The notes under the pieces were generated by a model. The model worked only from the letters and a program-made list of their open reading frames with translations. It had not been told where the DNA came from and did no database searches. A DNA stretch of 12,505 bases from an uncultured Oscillospiraceae bacterium. GTDB lineage: Bacteria; Bacillota; Clostridia; Oscillospirales; Ruminococcaceae. How positions within the stretch are numbered: the first letter of the stretch is position 1; every line of letters begins with the position of its first letter. Positions 1 through 6,714 of this stretch are shown piece by piece. Both the position numbers and the translations under genes were made by a program. The stretch spans positions 1 through 12,505 of the forward strand of contig CAKQGD010000049.1 of assembly GCA_934232845.1 (NCBI GenBank). The letters run 5' to 3'.

Positions 1-358
1 GATCGAGTTTTCCTACAAGAATGACGCGCTGGGCGATCCCCTGCTTAACGATTCGCACGCGCTCGCGCTGGGCATCACCACAAAGGAAGAAATCGCCGCA
101 ATCCGCGCCATGGCTCTTAAAATCAACGACCTTCTCAAGGGCTTTTTCAAAGAAGTCGGTGTGGATCTCGTCGATTTCAAGCTCGAATTCGGCCGCACAG
201 CCGACGGAGAGCTTGTTCTTGCCGACGAGATTTCTCCCGATACCTGCCGCTTCTGGGACAGCAAGACCCACGAAAAGCTCGATAAAGACCGTTTCCGCCG
301 CGACCTCGGCGGCGTCGAGGTCGCTTATGCCGAGATGCAGAAGCGCATTCTGGGGTAA
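1..358 (+). CDS. purC: Phosphoribosylaminoimidazole-succinocarboxamide synthase (SAICAR synthetase), C-terminal part
   Basis: The gene is cut by the left edge; reading starts in frame at base 2 and gives 118 residues, about half of a usual PurC of roughly 235 residues. PurC joins CAIR and aspartate using ATP to form SAICAR in the cytoplasm. The sequence shows the family motif LVDFKLEFG (167-193), which matches the SAICAR synthetase signature, preceded by YKNDALGDPLLND and followed by LADEISPDTCRFWD, the aspartate/nucleotide-binding segments of the family. The reading frame is intact to the TAA at 356-358. It is followed after 32 nt by purF, so it is the first visible member of the purine operon. 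The N-terminal half and the start codon are outside the window. Identity is secure; only completeness cannot be judged. Confidence 0.96.
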   Translation, partial: IEFSYKNDALGDPLLNDSHALALGITTKEEIAAIRAMALKINDLLKGFFKEVGVDLVDFKLEFGRTADGELVLADEISPDTCRFWDSKTHEKLDKDRFRRDLGGVEVAYAEMQKRILG

Positions 359-390
359 TCTTCCACGACAAGACAAAAGGGAGGCTTTCC

Positions 391-1830
391 ATGAGCGCTT
401 TGCATGAGGAATGCGGCGTGTTCGGCATCTTCTGCCGGGAACGCGCCGCCGTCGCGCCCCTCACCTACTACGGACTGTACGCGCTGCAGCACCGCGGGCA
501 AGAAAGCTGCGGCATCGTCGTCAACGACGACGGGCTGTTTTTTCACCACAAGGATGTCGGGCTGGTCGGTCAGGTCTTTTCGCCCCAAGCCATGGCCCTT
601 CTGCCCGAAGGCAACATGGCGGTCGGCCATGTCCGCTACGGCACCACAGGAGGGGGCGGCCGCGAAAACTGCCAGCCTATCGTCGTCAACCATATCAAAG
701 GGCGGATGGCGCTGGCACACAACGGCAATCTGGTCAATTCCTCGGAGCTGCGCCGCAGGCTGGAGCTGGAAGGATCGATTTTTCACACGACAAGCGACAC
801 CGAGGTCATCGCCTACACCATCACCAAGCAGCGGATCACTTCTCCCTCGATTGAAGAGGCTGTCAGCCGGGCGATGGATCAGATCGACGGCGCATACTCT
901 CTTGTGATCATGTCCCCGTCCAAACTGATCGCGGCGCGCGACCCTCACGGTTTTCGGCCGCTGTGCTGCGGCAAGCGTTCGGACGGCTCGATCGTATTCG
1001 CCTCGGAGACCTGCGCCCTCGAAGCGGTACAGGCCGAATTTCTGCGCGATGTGGAGCCCGGCGAGATCATCGTTGCTGAGGCCGGCGGAATGCGCAGCAT
1101 CCGCACGCACTGCGGCCTTGCGCCCAAAAAGACCTGCATTTTTGAGTACATCTATTTTGCCAGACCAGACTCGCTTCTTGACGGAATCAGCGTATACGAA
1201 GCGCGTCTCTGTGCCGGGGCCTGTCTGGCGCGGCGGCATCCCGTCGAGGCGGACGTCGTCATCGGCGTCCCCGATTCCGGTCTGGACGCCGCGCTCGGCT
1301 ATGCGAGAGAATCCGGCATTCCCTACGGCGTCGGTTTTATTAAAAACCGCTACATCGGACGCACGTTCATTTCGCCGGGACAAAACACCCGCGAAAGGCT
1401 TGTCAAAATCAAGCTGAATCCCATTTCCGGCACCGTGGCGGGCAAACGTGTGGTGATGATCGACGATTCCATCGTACGCGGCACGACCTCGGCGCGCATC
1501 GTCAGTCTGCTGCGCGAGGCCGGCGCAAAGGAAGTGCATGTGCGCGTCTCCGCACCGCCGTTCACCAATCCCTGCTACTACGGAACAGACATCGATTCAC
1601 GCGAAAACCTCATTGCCTGTCACTATTCCGTCGAAGAAATCGCCGAAAAGATCGGCGCGGATTCCCTCGGCTATCTGCCTGCGGAGGATCTGTGCAAACT
1701 GATCGGCACAAAACCGGGAGAAGGCTACTGCAGCGCCTGTTTCGATGCTGCGTATCCCACCGCCGTCCCGAAAGACAGCGGCAAAAGCCGCTTTGAATAC
1801 AAGATCAGCGAGTGGAGGAAACAAACATGA
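391..1830 (+). CDS. purF: Amidophosphoribosyltransferase (glutamine PRPP amidotransferase), [4Fe-4S] type
   Basis: PurF catalyses the committed first step: PRPP plus glutamine to phosphoribosylamine. The 479 residues contain an N-terminal class II (Ntn) glutaminase domain with EECGVFGIF, RGQESCGI, GHVRYGTTGG and AHNGNLVNS, then a phosphoribosyltransferase domain with the PRPP loop VVMIDDSIVRGTTS at residues 354-367. Cys8 is the expected nucleophile, so residues 1-7 would be a short propeptide, as in the 11-residue propeptide of the Bacillus subtilis enzyme. Cysteines 249 (TCIFEYIYFARPDS), 395 (NPCYYG), 447 and 450 (YCSAC) match the four [4Fe-4S] ligands of the B. subtilis enzyme, which make that enzyme oxygen-labile and are linked to its turnover. 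The start is ATG at 391 with GGGAGG at 379-384, 6 nt upstream. The TGA stop overlaps the purM start (ATGA). Nucleotide feedback inhibition is known for the family but not visible here. Confidence 0.98.
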   Translation: MSALHEECGVFGIFCRERAAVAPLTYYGLYALQHRGQESCGIVVNDDGLFFHHKDVGLVGQVFSPQAMALLPEGNMAVGHVRYGTTGGGGRENCQPIVVNHIKGRMALAHNGNLVNSSELRRRLELEGSIFHTTSDTEVIAYTITKQRITSPSIEEAVSRAMDQIDGAYSLVIMSPSKLIAARDPHGFRPLCCGKRSDGSIVFASETCALEAVQAEFLRDVEPGEIIVAEAGGMRSIRTHCGLAPKKTCIFEYIYFARPDSLLDGISVYEARLCAGACLARRHPVEADVVIGVPDSGLDAALGYARESGIPYGVGFIKNRYIGRTFISPGQNTRERLVKIKLNPISGTVAGKRVVMIDDSIVRGTTSARIVSLLREAGAKEVHVRVSAPPFTNPCYYGTDIDSRENLIACHYSVEEIAEKIGADSLGYLPAEDLCKLIGTKPGEGYCSACFDAAYPTAVPKDSGKSRFEYKISEWRKQT

Positions 1831-2867
1831 AAAGTCACAGCGAAAGCTATGCGGCCGCAGGCGTCGACATCACGGCGGGCTACCGCGCCGTGGAGCTGAT
1901 GAAACAGCATATCGCCCGCACCAACACCCCCGGCGTTCTCGGCGACGTGGGCGGTTTCGGAGGGCTGTTTGCCCTTGATACCGAGGGAATCCGCCGCCCC
2001 GCGCTCGTCTCGGGCACGGACGGCGTCGGCACCAAGCTGAAGCTTGCCTTTCTGATGGACAAGCACGACACCGTCGGCATCGACTGCGTCGCCATGTGCG
2101 TCAACGACGTCATCTGCTGCGGCGCAAAGCCTCTCTTCTTTTTGGATTACATCGCCTGCGGCAAAAATATTCCCGAGCGCATCGCCGCGATCGTCTCCGG
2201 CGTGGCCGAAGGCTGCGTGCAGGCGGGCGCCGCTCTCATCGGCGGCGAGACCGCCGAGATGCCCGGCTTTTACCCCGAAGACGAGTATGACCTCGCGGGC
2301 TTTGCGGTCGGCCTCGGCGACCTCGACGCAATGCCGCAGAAGAACTCGATCAAACCCGGAGACGTGCTTCTCGCGCTGCCCTCCTCGGGCGTTCACTCCA
2401 ACGGCTTCTCTCTTGTGCGCAAGGTGTTCGACGTCGAACACAGCGCACAGCTCAAGGCTCCCTCTGCGGAGCTGGGCGGTCTCTCGCTCGGCGAAGCACT
2501 GCTCACTCCCACGCGCATCTATGTGCGTCCGATTCTTGCCCTGATGAAGCAGGTCGCGGTCAAGGGCGTCTCGCACATTACGGGCGGCGGTTTCTACGAA
2601 AACATCCCGCGCGCGCTGCCCGAAGGCATGACCGCCCGCATCGAAAAAGCCGCCGTACAGACGCCGCCCGTCTTCGACATGATTCAAAAGGCCGGCGGCC
2701 TGCCCGAACGGGATATGTTCAACACCTTCAACATGGGTGTCGGCATGTGCGCCGTCGTGGCAAGAGACGACGCCGACCGCGCGCTAACCATTCTTCGCGA
2801 AAACGGAGAAAACGCTTACCTGCTCGGTGAAATCGCCGCCGGAACCGACGGCGTACAGCTTGTATGA
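1827..2867 (+). CDS. purM: Phosphoribosylformylglycinamidine cyclo-ligase (AIR synthetase)
   Basis: PurM closes the imidazole ring, converting FGAM plus ATP to AIR. The protein is 346 residues, the usual length. Family motifs are YAAAGVDITAG at the N terminus, SGTDGVGTKLKLAF from residue 62 (ATP/substrate site), CVNDVICCGAKPLFFLDYIA, GGETAEMPGFY and HITGGGFYENIPR. I chose ATG at 1827 rather than the in-frame GTG at 1812. The ATG has GGAGG at 1814-1818 with an 8-nt spacer, whereas the GTG would lie next to this site and have no site of its own. The ATG overlaps the purF stop (ATGA at 1827-1830), which suggests translational coupling. purN follows after 13 nt. PurM is structurally related to the two halves of PurL encoded later in the operon. 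Confidence 0.98.
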   Translation: MKSHSESYAAAGVDITAGYRAVELMKQHIARTNTPGVLGDVGGFGGLFALDTEGIRRPALVSGTDGVGTKLKLAFLMDKHDTVGIDCVAMCVNDVICCGAKPLFFLDYIACGKNIPERIAAIVSGVAEGCVQAGAALIGGETAEMPGFYPEDEYDLAGFAVGLGDLDAMPQKNSIKPGDVLLALPSSGVHSNGFSLVRKVFDVEHSAQLKAPSAELGGLSLGEALLTPTRIYVRPILALMKQVAVKGVSHITGGGFYENIPRALPEGMTARIEKAAVQTPPVFDMIQKAGGLPERDMFNTFNMGVGMCAVVARDDADRALTILRENGENAYLLGEIAAGTDGVQLV

Positions 2868-2880
2868 CGGAGGGAAAACG

Positions 2881-3495
2881 ATGGCTTTGAAAACGCGCAT
2901 CGCGGTGCTCGTCTCGGGCGGCGGTACAAATCTGCAGGCCCTGCTCGACGCGCAGAGCGCCGGGAAGCTGCCGGACGGCGAAATCGTCCTCGTCATTGCG
3001 AGCAAGCCCGGCGTCTATGCCCTGAAACGCGCCGAGGCCGCAAAGGTTCCCGCCGTCGTCTGCTCGAGAAAAGAGCTCGGCTCGCAGGAGGCGTTTGAGA
3101 AAGCAATCGAAGACGCTCTGCAGGAACACAAGGTTCAGCTTCTTGTTCTGGCAGGCTTTCTCTCGATTCTGAGCGAAGCCTTCACCGCCCGGTGGCCCGA
3201 GCGCATCTTAAATGTTCATCCGTCGCTCATCCCCGCCTTCTGCGGCAAAGGCTATTATGGCCTGCGTGTGCACGAGGCCGTGCTTGAGCGCGGCGTCAAG
3301 GTCACGGGCGCGACGGTGCATTTTGTCAACGAGATCCCGGACGGGGGACGGATCCTTCTGCAGAAGGCCGTTCCCGTCCTTGACGGAGACACGCCCGAGA
3401 TTTTGCAGCGGCGCGTCATGGAGGAGGCGGAATGGCAGCTGCTGCCCAGAGCGGCACAGCTTGTTTCCGCCGCGATCAGAAAGGAGAATGCATGA
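2881..3495 (+). CDS. purN: Phosphoribosylglycinamide formyltransferase (GAR transformylase, 10-formyl-THF dependent)
   Basis: PurN transfers a formyl group from 10-formyl-THF to GAR, giving FGAR. The 204-residue protein has the standard length and starts with IAVLVSGGGTNLQALLDA, the phosphate-binding region. The catalytic residues known from the E. coli enzyme (N106, H108, D144) are present: N111 and H113 in NVHPSLIPAF, and D154 in NEIPDGG; H147 in ATVHFVN matches E. coli H137. I placed the start at ATG 2881 because GGAGGG lies at 2869-2874, 6 nt upstream; an in-frame upstream ATG at 2827 would run into the end of purM and give an uncharacteristic extension. The stop TGA overlaps the start of the next gene. 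Its folate cofactor is the product of Fhs, encoded at the end of this operon. Confidence 0.97.
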   Translation: MALKTRIAVLVSGGGTNLQALLDAQSAGKLPDGEIVLVIASKPGVYALKRAEAAKVPAVVCSRKELGSQEAFEKAIEDALQEHKVQLLVLAGFLSILSEAFTARWPERILNVHPSLIPAFCGKGYYGLRVHEAVLERGVKVTGATVHFVNEIPDGGRILLQKAVPVLDGDTPEILQRRVMEEAEWQLLPRAAQLVSAAIRKENA

Positions 3496-4202
3496 TGGCA
3501 GACGCCAAGACTCTCGCCGCCCTGCTCGGCGGCAACACCTACCCCGGCCGCGGCATCCTGCTCGGCCGTAGCGCCGACAACGAATCCGCGGTGATCGCCT
3601 ATTTCATCATGGGGCGCAGCGAAAACAGCCGCAACCGCATCTTTACCGCAACGGACGACGGCATCCGCACCGAGGCGCGCGACCCGTCCAAAATGACCGA
3701 TCCCCGCCTCATCATCTATCATCCCGTTCGGGAACAAAAAGGCGCCTGCATCGTCACAAACGGCGATCAGACCGATACCATTCAGAAATTCCTTGCCGAG
3801 GGCAAAAGCTTCGAGCAGGCGCTGCGCACCCGTGCCTTTGAGCCGGACGAGCCCAACTATACGCCCCGTATCTCCGGCGTCGTCGAGGCAGACGGCAGCT
3901 ACCGCCTGTCTATCCTGAAATCCGAAAACGGCGACCCCGGCTGCTGCGCACGTTATTTCTTCGAATACGACAAGCCGCCGGCCGGCGTGGGACACCTCAT
4001 CCACACCTACGAGGGCGACGGCAGTCCCCTGCCCTCTTTTGAGGGCGAACCCCGCCGCGCCGTCATCTCCGCCCCCACCGCAGCCGCCCTGTGCGACGAG
4101 CTTTGGGCGCAGCTTGATTCTGACAATAAGATTTCCCTTTTCGTACAGTACAGACGTCTTTCCGACGGAAAGACCGATACGGTCATCCGCAACAAAGATT
4201 GA
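3492..4202 (+). CDS. purO: IMP cyclohydrolase, PurO-type family
   Basis: This 236-residue protein resembles the PurO/IMP_cyclohyd family (Pfam PF07826), first described in archaea, which closes FAICAR to IMP, the last step of the pathway. Visible family features are GGNTYPGRGILLG (residues 13-25), the highly conserved IMGRSENSRNR (39-49), DPRLIIYHPV, and the later RISGVVEADGSYRLSILK and RYFFEYDKPPAGVGHLIHTYEGDG segments. It is unrelated to the MGS-like cyclohydrolase half of ordinary bacterial PurH. The next gene encodes only the transformylase half of PurH, so the context supports the role strongly. The start is ATG 3492, overlapping the purN stop (ATGA), with AAGGAG at 3481-3486; a second ATG directly after it (3495) is equally possible and has the better 8-nt spacing. 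Family assignment is by recognised motifs, with no search run. Confidence 0.9.
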   Translation: MMADAKTLAALLGGNTYPGRGILLGRSADNESAVIAYFIMGRSENSRNRIFTATDDGIRTEARDPSKMTDPRLIIYHPVREQKGACIVTNGDQTDTIQKFLAEGKSFEQALRTRAFEPDEPNYTPRISGVVEADGSYRLSILKSENGDPGCCARYFFEYDKPPAGVGHLIHTYEGDGSPLPSFEGEPRRAVISAPTAAALCDELWAQLDSDNKISLFVQYRRLSDGKTDTVIRNKD

Positions 4203-4230
4203 CGATCCAACCGGATAAGGAGGAAGTATC

Positions 4231-5412
4231 ATGAACAGCTTGGAACTGAAATACGGCTGCAACCCGAATCAAAAGCCCTCCCGCATTTTTATGAAGGACG
4301 GCAGCGACCTGCCCCTTACCGTTTTAAACGGCAAGCCCGGCTACATCAACTTTCTCGATGCACTCAATTCCTGGCAGCTCGTCAAGGAGCTGAAGGAAGC
4401 CACCGGCCTGCCCTGTGCCGCTTCCTTTAAACACGTCTCTCCCGCGGGTGCGGCCGTCGGCCTGCCCCTCGACGAAACCGAGCGCGCGATCTACTTTGTC
4501 CCGGCCGAGCTGAAACTGACCCCCGTCGCCTGCGCCTATATCCGCGCAAGAGGCGCCGACCGCCTCTCCTCCTACGGAGACTGGGCCGCGCTTTCCGACG
4601 TCTGCGACGAAGCCACCGCCCGCTATCTCAAGGACGAGGTCTCCGACGGCATCATTGCCCCCGGCTACACCCCCGAGGCGCTCGCCATCCTTAAGACGAA
4701 GAAAAAAGGCGGCTACAATGTCGTCGAGATCGATCCCGCCTATGTGCCCGCCGCATCCGAGCACAAGGACGTCTTCGGCGTGACCTTTGAGCAGGGCCAC
4801 AATAATTCCAAGATCGACGAGGCGCTGCTTCAGAATCTTGTCACCGAGAACAAAAACCTCACGGATGATCTGCGCCGCGATATGATCGTCGCGCTCATCA
4901 CGCTGAAATACACGCAGTCCAACTCCGTCTGCTACGTTAAGAACGGACAGGCCATCGGTGTGGGCGCGGGTCAGCAGAGCCGCATCCACTGCACCCGCCT
5001 TGCGGGAAACAAGGCAGACAACTGGGCGCTGCGCCATCATCCCAAAGTTCTTGCGCTGCCGTTTTTGCCCGGCATCCGCCGTCCCGACCGTGACAACGCC
5101 ATCGACGTATATCTCTCTTCCGAGGAATGCGGCGACGTGCTGCGCGACGGCGAGTGGCAGCTGCGCTTTAGCGAGCAGCCCGAGCGCCTGACAGACGAAG
5201 AGAAGCATGCTTTCCTCGCACAGCAGACCGGCGTGACCGTCGGCAGCGACGCGTTCTTCCCGTTCGGCGACAACGTCGAGCGCGCGCGCAAGTCCGGCGC
5301 CGTCGCCATCGCCCAGCCCGGCGGCAGCATCCGCGACGACAACGTGATCGAGGCCTGCAACCGCTACGGAATCGTCATGGCCTTTACGGGCCTGCGTCTG
5401 TTCCATCATTGA
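4231..5412 (+). CDS. purH: AICAR transformylase, stand-alone (PurH C-terminal domain only)
   Basis: The enzyme formylates AICAR with 10-formyl-THF to FAICAR. At 393 residues it matches only the AICARFT part of bifunctional PurH (usually about 510-530 residues); the N-terminal MGS-like IMP cyclohydrolase domain is absent. This is not a truncation: the gene has an ideal TAAGGAGG at 4216-4223, 7 nt before ATG 4231, and starts with LELKYGCNPNQKPSRIF, the natural domain start. The catalytic Lys-His pair is K67-H68 in ASFKHVSPAG (human K266-H267). Other motifs are YTQSNSV (227-233), GVGAGQQSRIHC (243-254), FFPFGD, and the C-terminal AFTGLRLFHH, which parallels the FTG-x-R-x-F-x-H end of PurH. The partner cyclohydrolase is the gene immediately upstream, 28 nt away. 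NCBI-type names would be phosphoribosylaminoimidazolecarboxamide formyltransferase; the symbol purH is used for the activity only. Confidence 0.95.
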   Translation: MNSLELKYGCNPNQKPSRIFMKDGSDLPLTVLNGKPGYINFLDALNSWQLVKELKEATGLPCAASFKHVSPAGAAVGLPLDETERAIYFVPAELKLTPVACAYIRARGADRLSSYGDWAALSDVCDEATARYLKDEVSDGIIAPGYTPEALAILKTKKKGGYNVVEIDPAYVPAASEHKDVFGVTFEQGHNNSKIDEALLQNLVTENKNLTDDLRRDMIVALITLKYTQSNSVCYVKNGQAIGVGAGQQSRIHCTRLAGNKADNWALRHHPKVLALPFLPGIRRPDRDNAIDVYLSSEECGDVLRDGEWQLRFSEQPERLTDEEKHAFLAQQTGVTVGSDAFFPFGDNVERARKSGAVAIAQPGGSIRDDNVIEACNRYGIVMAFTGLRLFHH

Positions 5413-5425
5413 TAGGGGGCGCAAG

Positions 5426-6688
5426 ATGAATCTGATTGTTATCGGCTCGGGCGGGCGCGAGCATGCCATCATCCGCAAGCTGCGCGAAAGTCCCGCCGTC
5501 ACCCACATCTGGGCCCTGCCCGGCAACGGCGGCATCGCCGCGGACGCCGAGTGCGTTTCCATCGGCGCCAAAGATATCCCCGTCATCGTCGAATTTGCAA
5601 AGACACACCCGGTCGATTTTGCCGTTGTCGCGCCGGATGATCCTCTCGTACTCGGCGCGGTCGACGCGCTTGAGGCGGCGGGCATTCCCTGCTTCGGCCC
5701 CGACAAAAAGGCCGCCGTTATCGAGGGCAGCAAGGCTTTTTCCAAGGATCTGATGCACCGTTATCAGATCCCCACCGCGGCATACGAGACCTTTACCGAG
5801 ATGCAGGCGGCGCTGGACTATCTTGAGACCGCGCCGCTGCCCACCGTCATCAAGGCCGACGGGCTCGCCTTGGGCAAGGGCGTCGTCATCGCCGAGACGC
5901 TCGAAGAAGCCAAGGCCGCCGTGCGCATGATGATGGAAGAAAAAAAATTCGGCGACAGCGGCAGCTGCGTCGTCATCGAAGAATTTCTCACCGGACCGGA
6001 GGTTTCCGTCCTCTCCTTTACGGACGGCAGAACCGTCGTGCCGATGGTCTCCTCGATGGATCACAAACGCGCCCGCGACAACGACGAGGGCCTGAACACC
6101 GGCGGCATGGGCACCATCGCTCCGAATCCGTACTACACCGACGAAATCGCCCGCACCTGCATGGATACAATTTTTCTCCCCACGATCCGTGCAATGGAAA
6201 AAGAGGGCCGGCCCTTTCGCGGCTGTCTCTATTTCGGGCTGATGCTGACGCCCAACGGCCCCAAGGTCATCGAGTACAACTGCCGTTTCGGCGATCCGGA
6301 GACGCAGGTCGTGCTGCCGCTGCTTGAGAGCGACCTCTTCGAGATCATGCGCGCCTGCCGCGAGGGTACGCTTGATCCCGCTAAGGTGCGTTTCTCCGAC
6401 AAAAGCGCCTGCTGCGTCGTGCTTGCATCCGACGGATATCCCGAACACTACAAGACCGGATATCCCATCACAATTGACGCCGACGTCGATGCGGAGATCT
6501 TTGTCGCCGGCGCAAAGCTGGAGGACGGCGTGCTGCTGACCTCGGGCGGGCGTGTGCTCGGCGTAACCGCCACGGCCGACACCCTGTCCGCCGCCGTGCA
6601 GAAAGCCTATTCGCAGGTGCCGAAGGTGCGTTTTGAAAACGCTTACTGCCGCCGTGACATCGGCGCGCGTGCGCTTCGCGCCCTCTGA
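5426..6688 (+). CDS. purD: Phosphoribosylamine-glycine ligase (GAR synthetase)
   Basis: PurD couples phosphoribosylamine to glycine with ATP, the second pathway step. The 420-residue ATP-grasp enzyme begins MNLIVIGSGGREHAI, the typical GARS N-domain nucleotide loop. ATP-grasp features follow: KADGLALGKGVVIA, GPEVSVLSF, HKRARDNDEGLNTGGMG (213-229), and the metal-binding E283-x-N285 with RFGDPETQ (287-294). The C-terminal domain ends with the expected GRVLGVTATADTLSAAVQKAY region. The start is ATG 5426 with a modest AGGGGG at 5414-5419, 13 nt after the previous stop. An A8 run at 5940-5947 sits in the frame (codons for Glu-Glu-Lys-Lys-Phe) but causes no frameshift here. Length and motifs are ordinary. 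Confidence 0.98.
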   Translation: MNLIVIGSGGREHAIIRKLRESPAVTHIWALPGNGGIAADAECVSIGAKDIPVIVEFAKTHPVDFAVVAPDDPLVLGAVDALEAAGIPCFGPDKKAAVIEGSKAFSKDLMHRYQIPTAAYETFTEMQAALDYLETAPLPTVIKADGLALGKGVVIAETLEEAKAAVRMMMEEKKFGDSGSCVVIEEFLTGPEVSVLSFTDGRTVVPMVSSMDHKRARDNDEGLNTGGMGTIAPNPYYTDEIARTCMDTIFLPTIRAMEKEGRPFRGCLYFGLMLTPNGPKVIEYNCRFGDPETQVVLPLLESDLFEIMRACREGTLDPAKVRFSDKSACCVVLASDGYPEHYKTGYPITIDADVDAEIFVAGAKLEDGVLLTSGGRVLGVTATADTLSAAVQKAYSQVPKVRFENAYCRRDIGARALRAL

Positions 6689-6697
6689 TTTTTCACC

Positions 6698-6705
6698 AAA
6701 GGAGG
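6698..6705 (+). promoter_or_regulatory. Ribosome binding site that fixes the purL TTG start
   Basis: AAAGGAGG, a near-perfect anti-Shine-Dalgarno match, lies 9 nt before the TTG at 6715. No ATG or GTG in the purL frame lies at a suitable distance, so this site decides that translation begins at the rare TTG codon. Confidence 0.8.
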
Positions 6706-6714
6706 AATCTTCCA

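Noticed and set aside
325..1539. 404-residue minus-strand frame opposite purF, and similar minus-strand frames opposite purM, the purN/purO pair, purH and purD
   Set aside because: All mirror well-supported plus-strand genes whose motifs are unambiguous; their translations are composition artefacts.
4231..5412. Reading the short PurH-like gene as a truncated or frameshifted purH
   Set aside because: It has its own ideal ribosome binding site, begins at the natural domain border, keeps catalytic and C-terminal motifs, and the missing activity is supplied by the preceding PurO-type gene.
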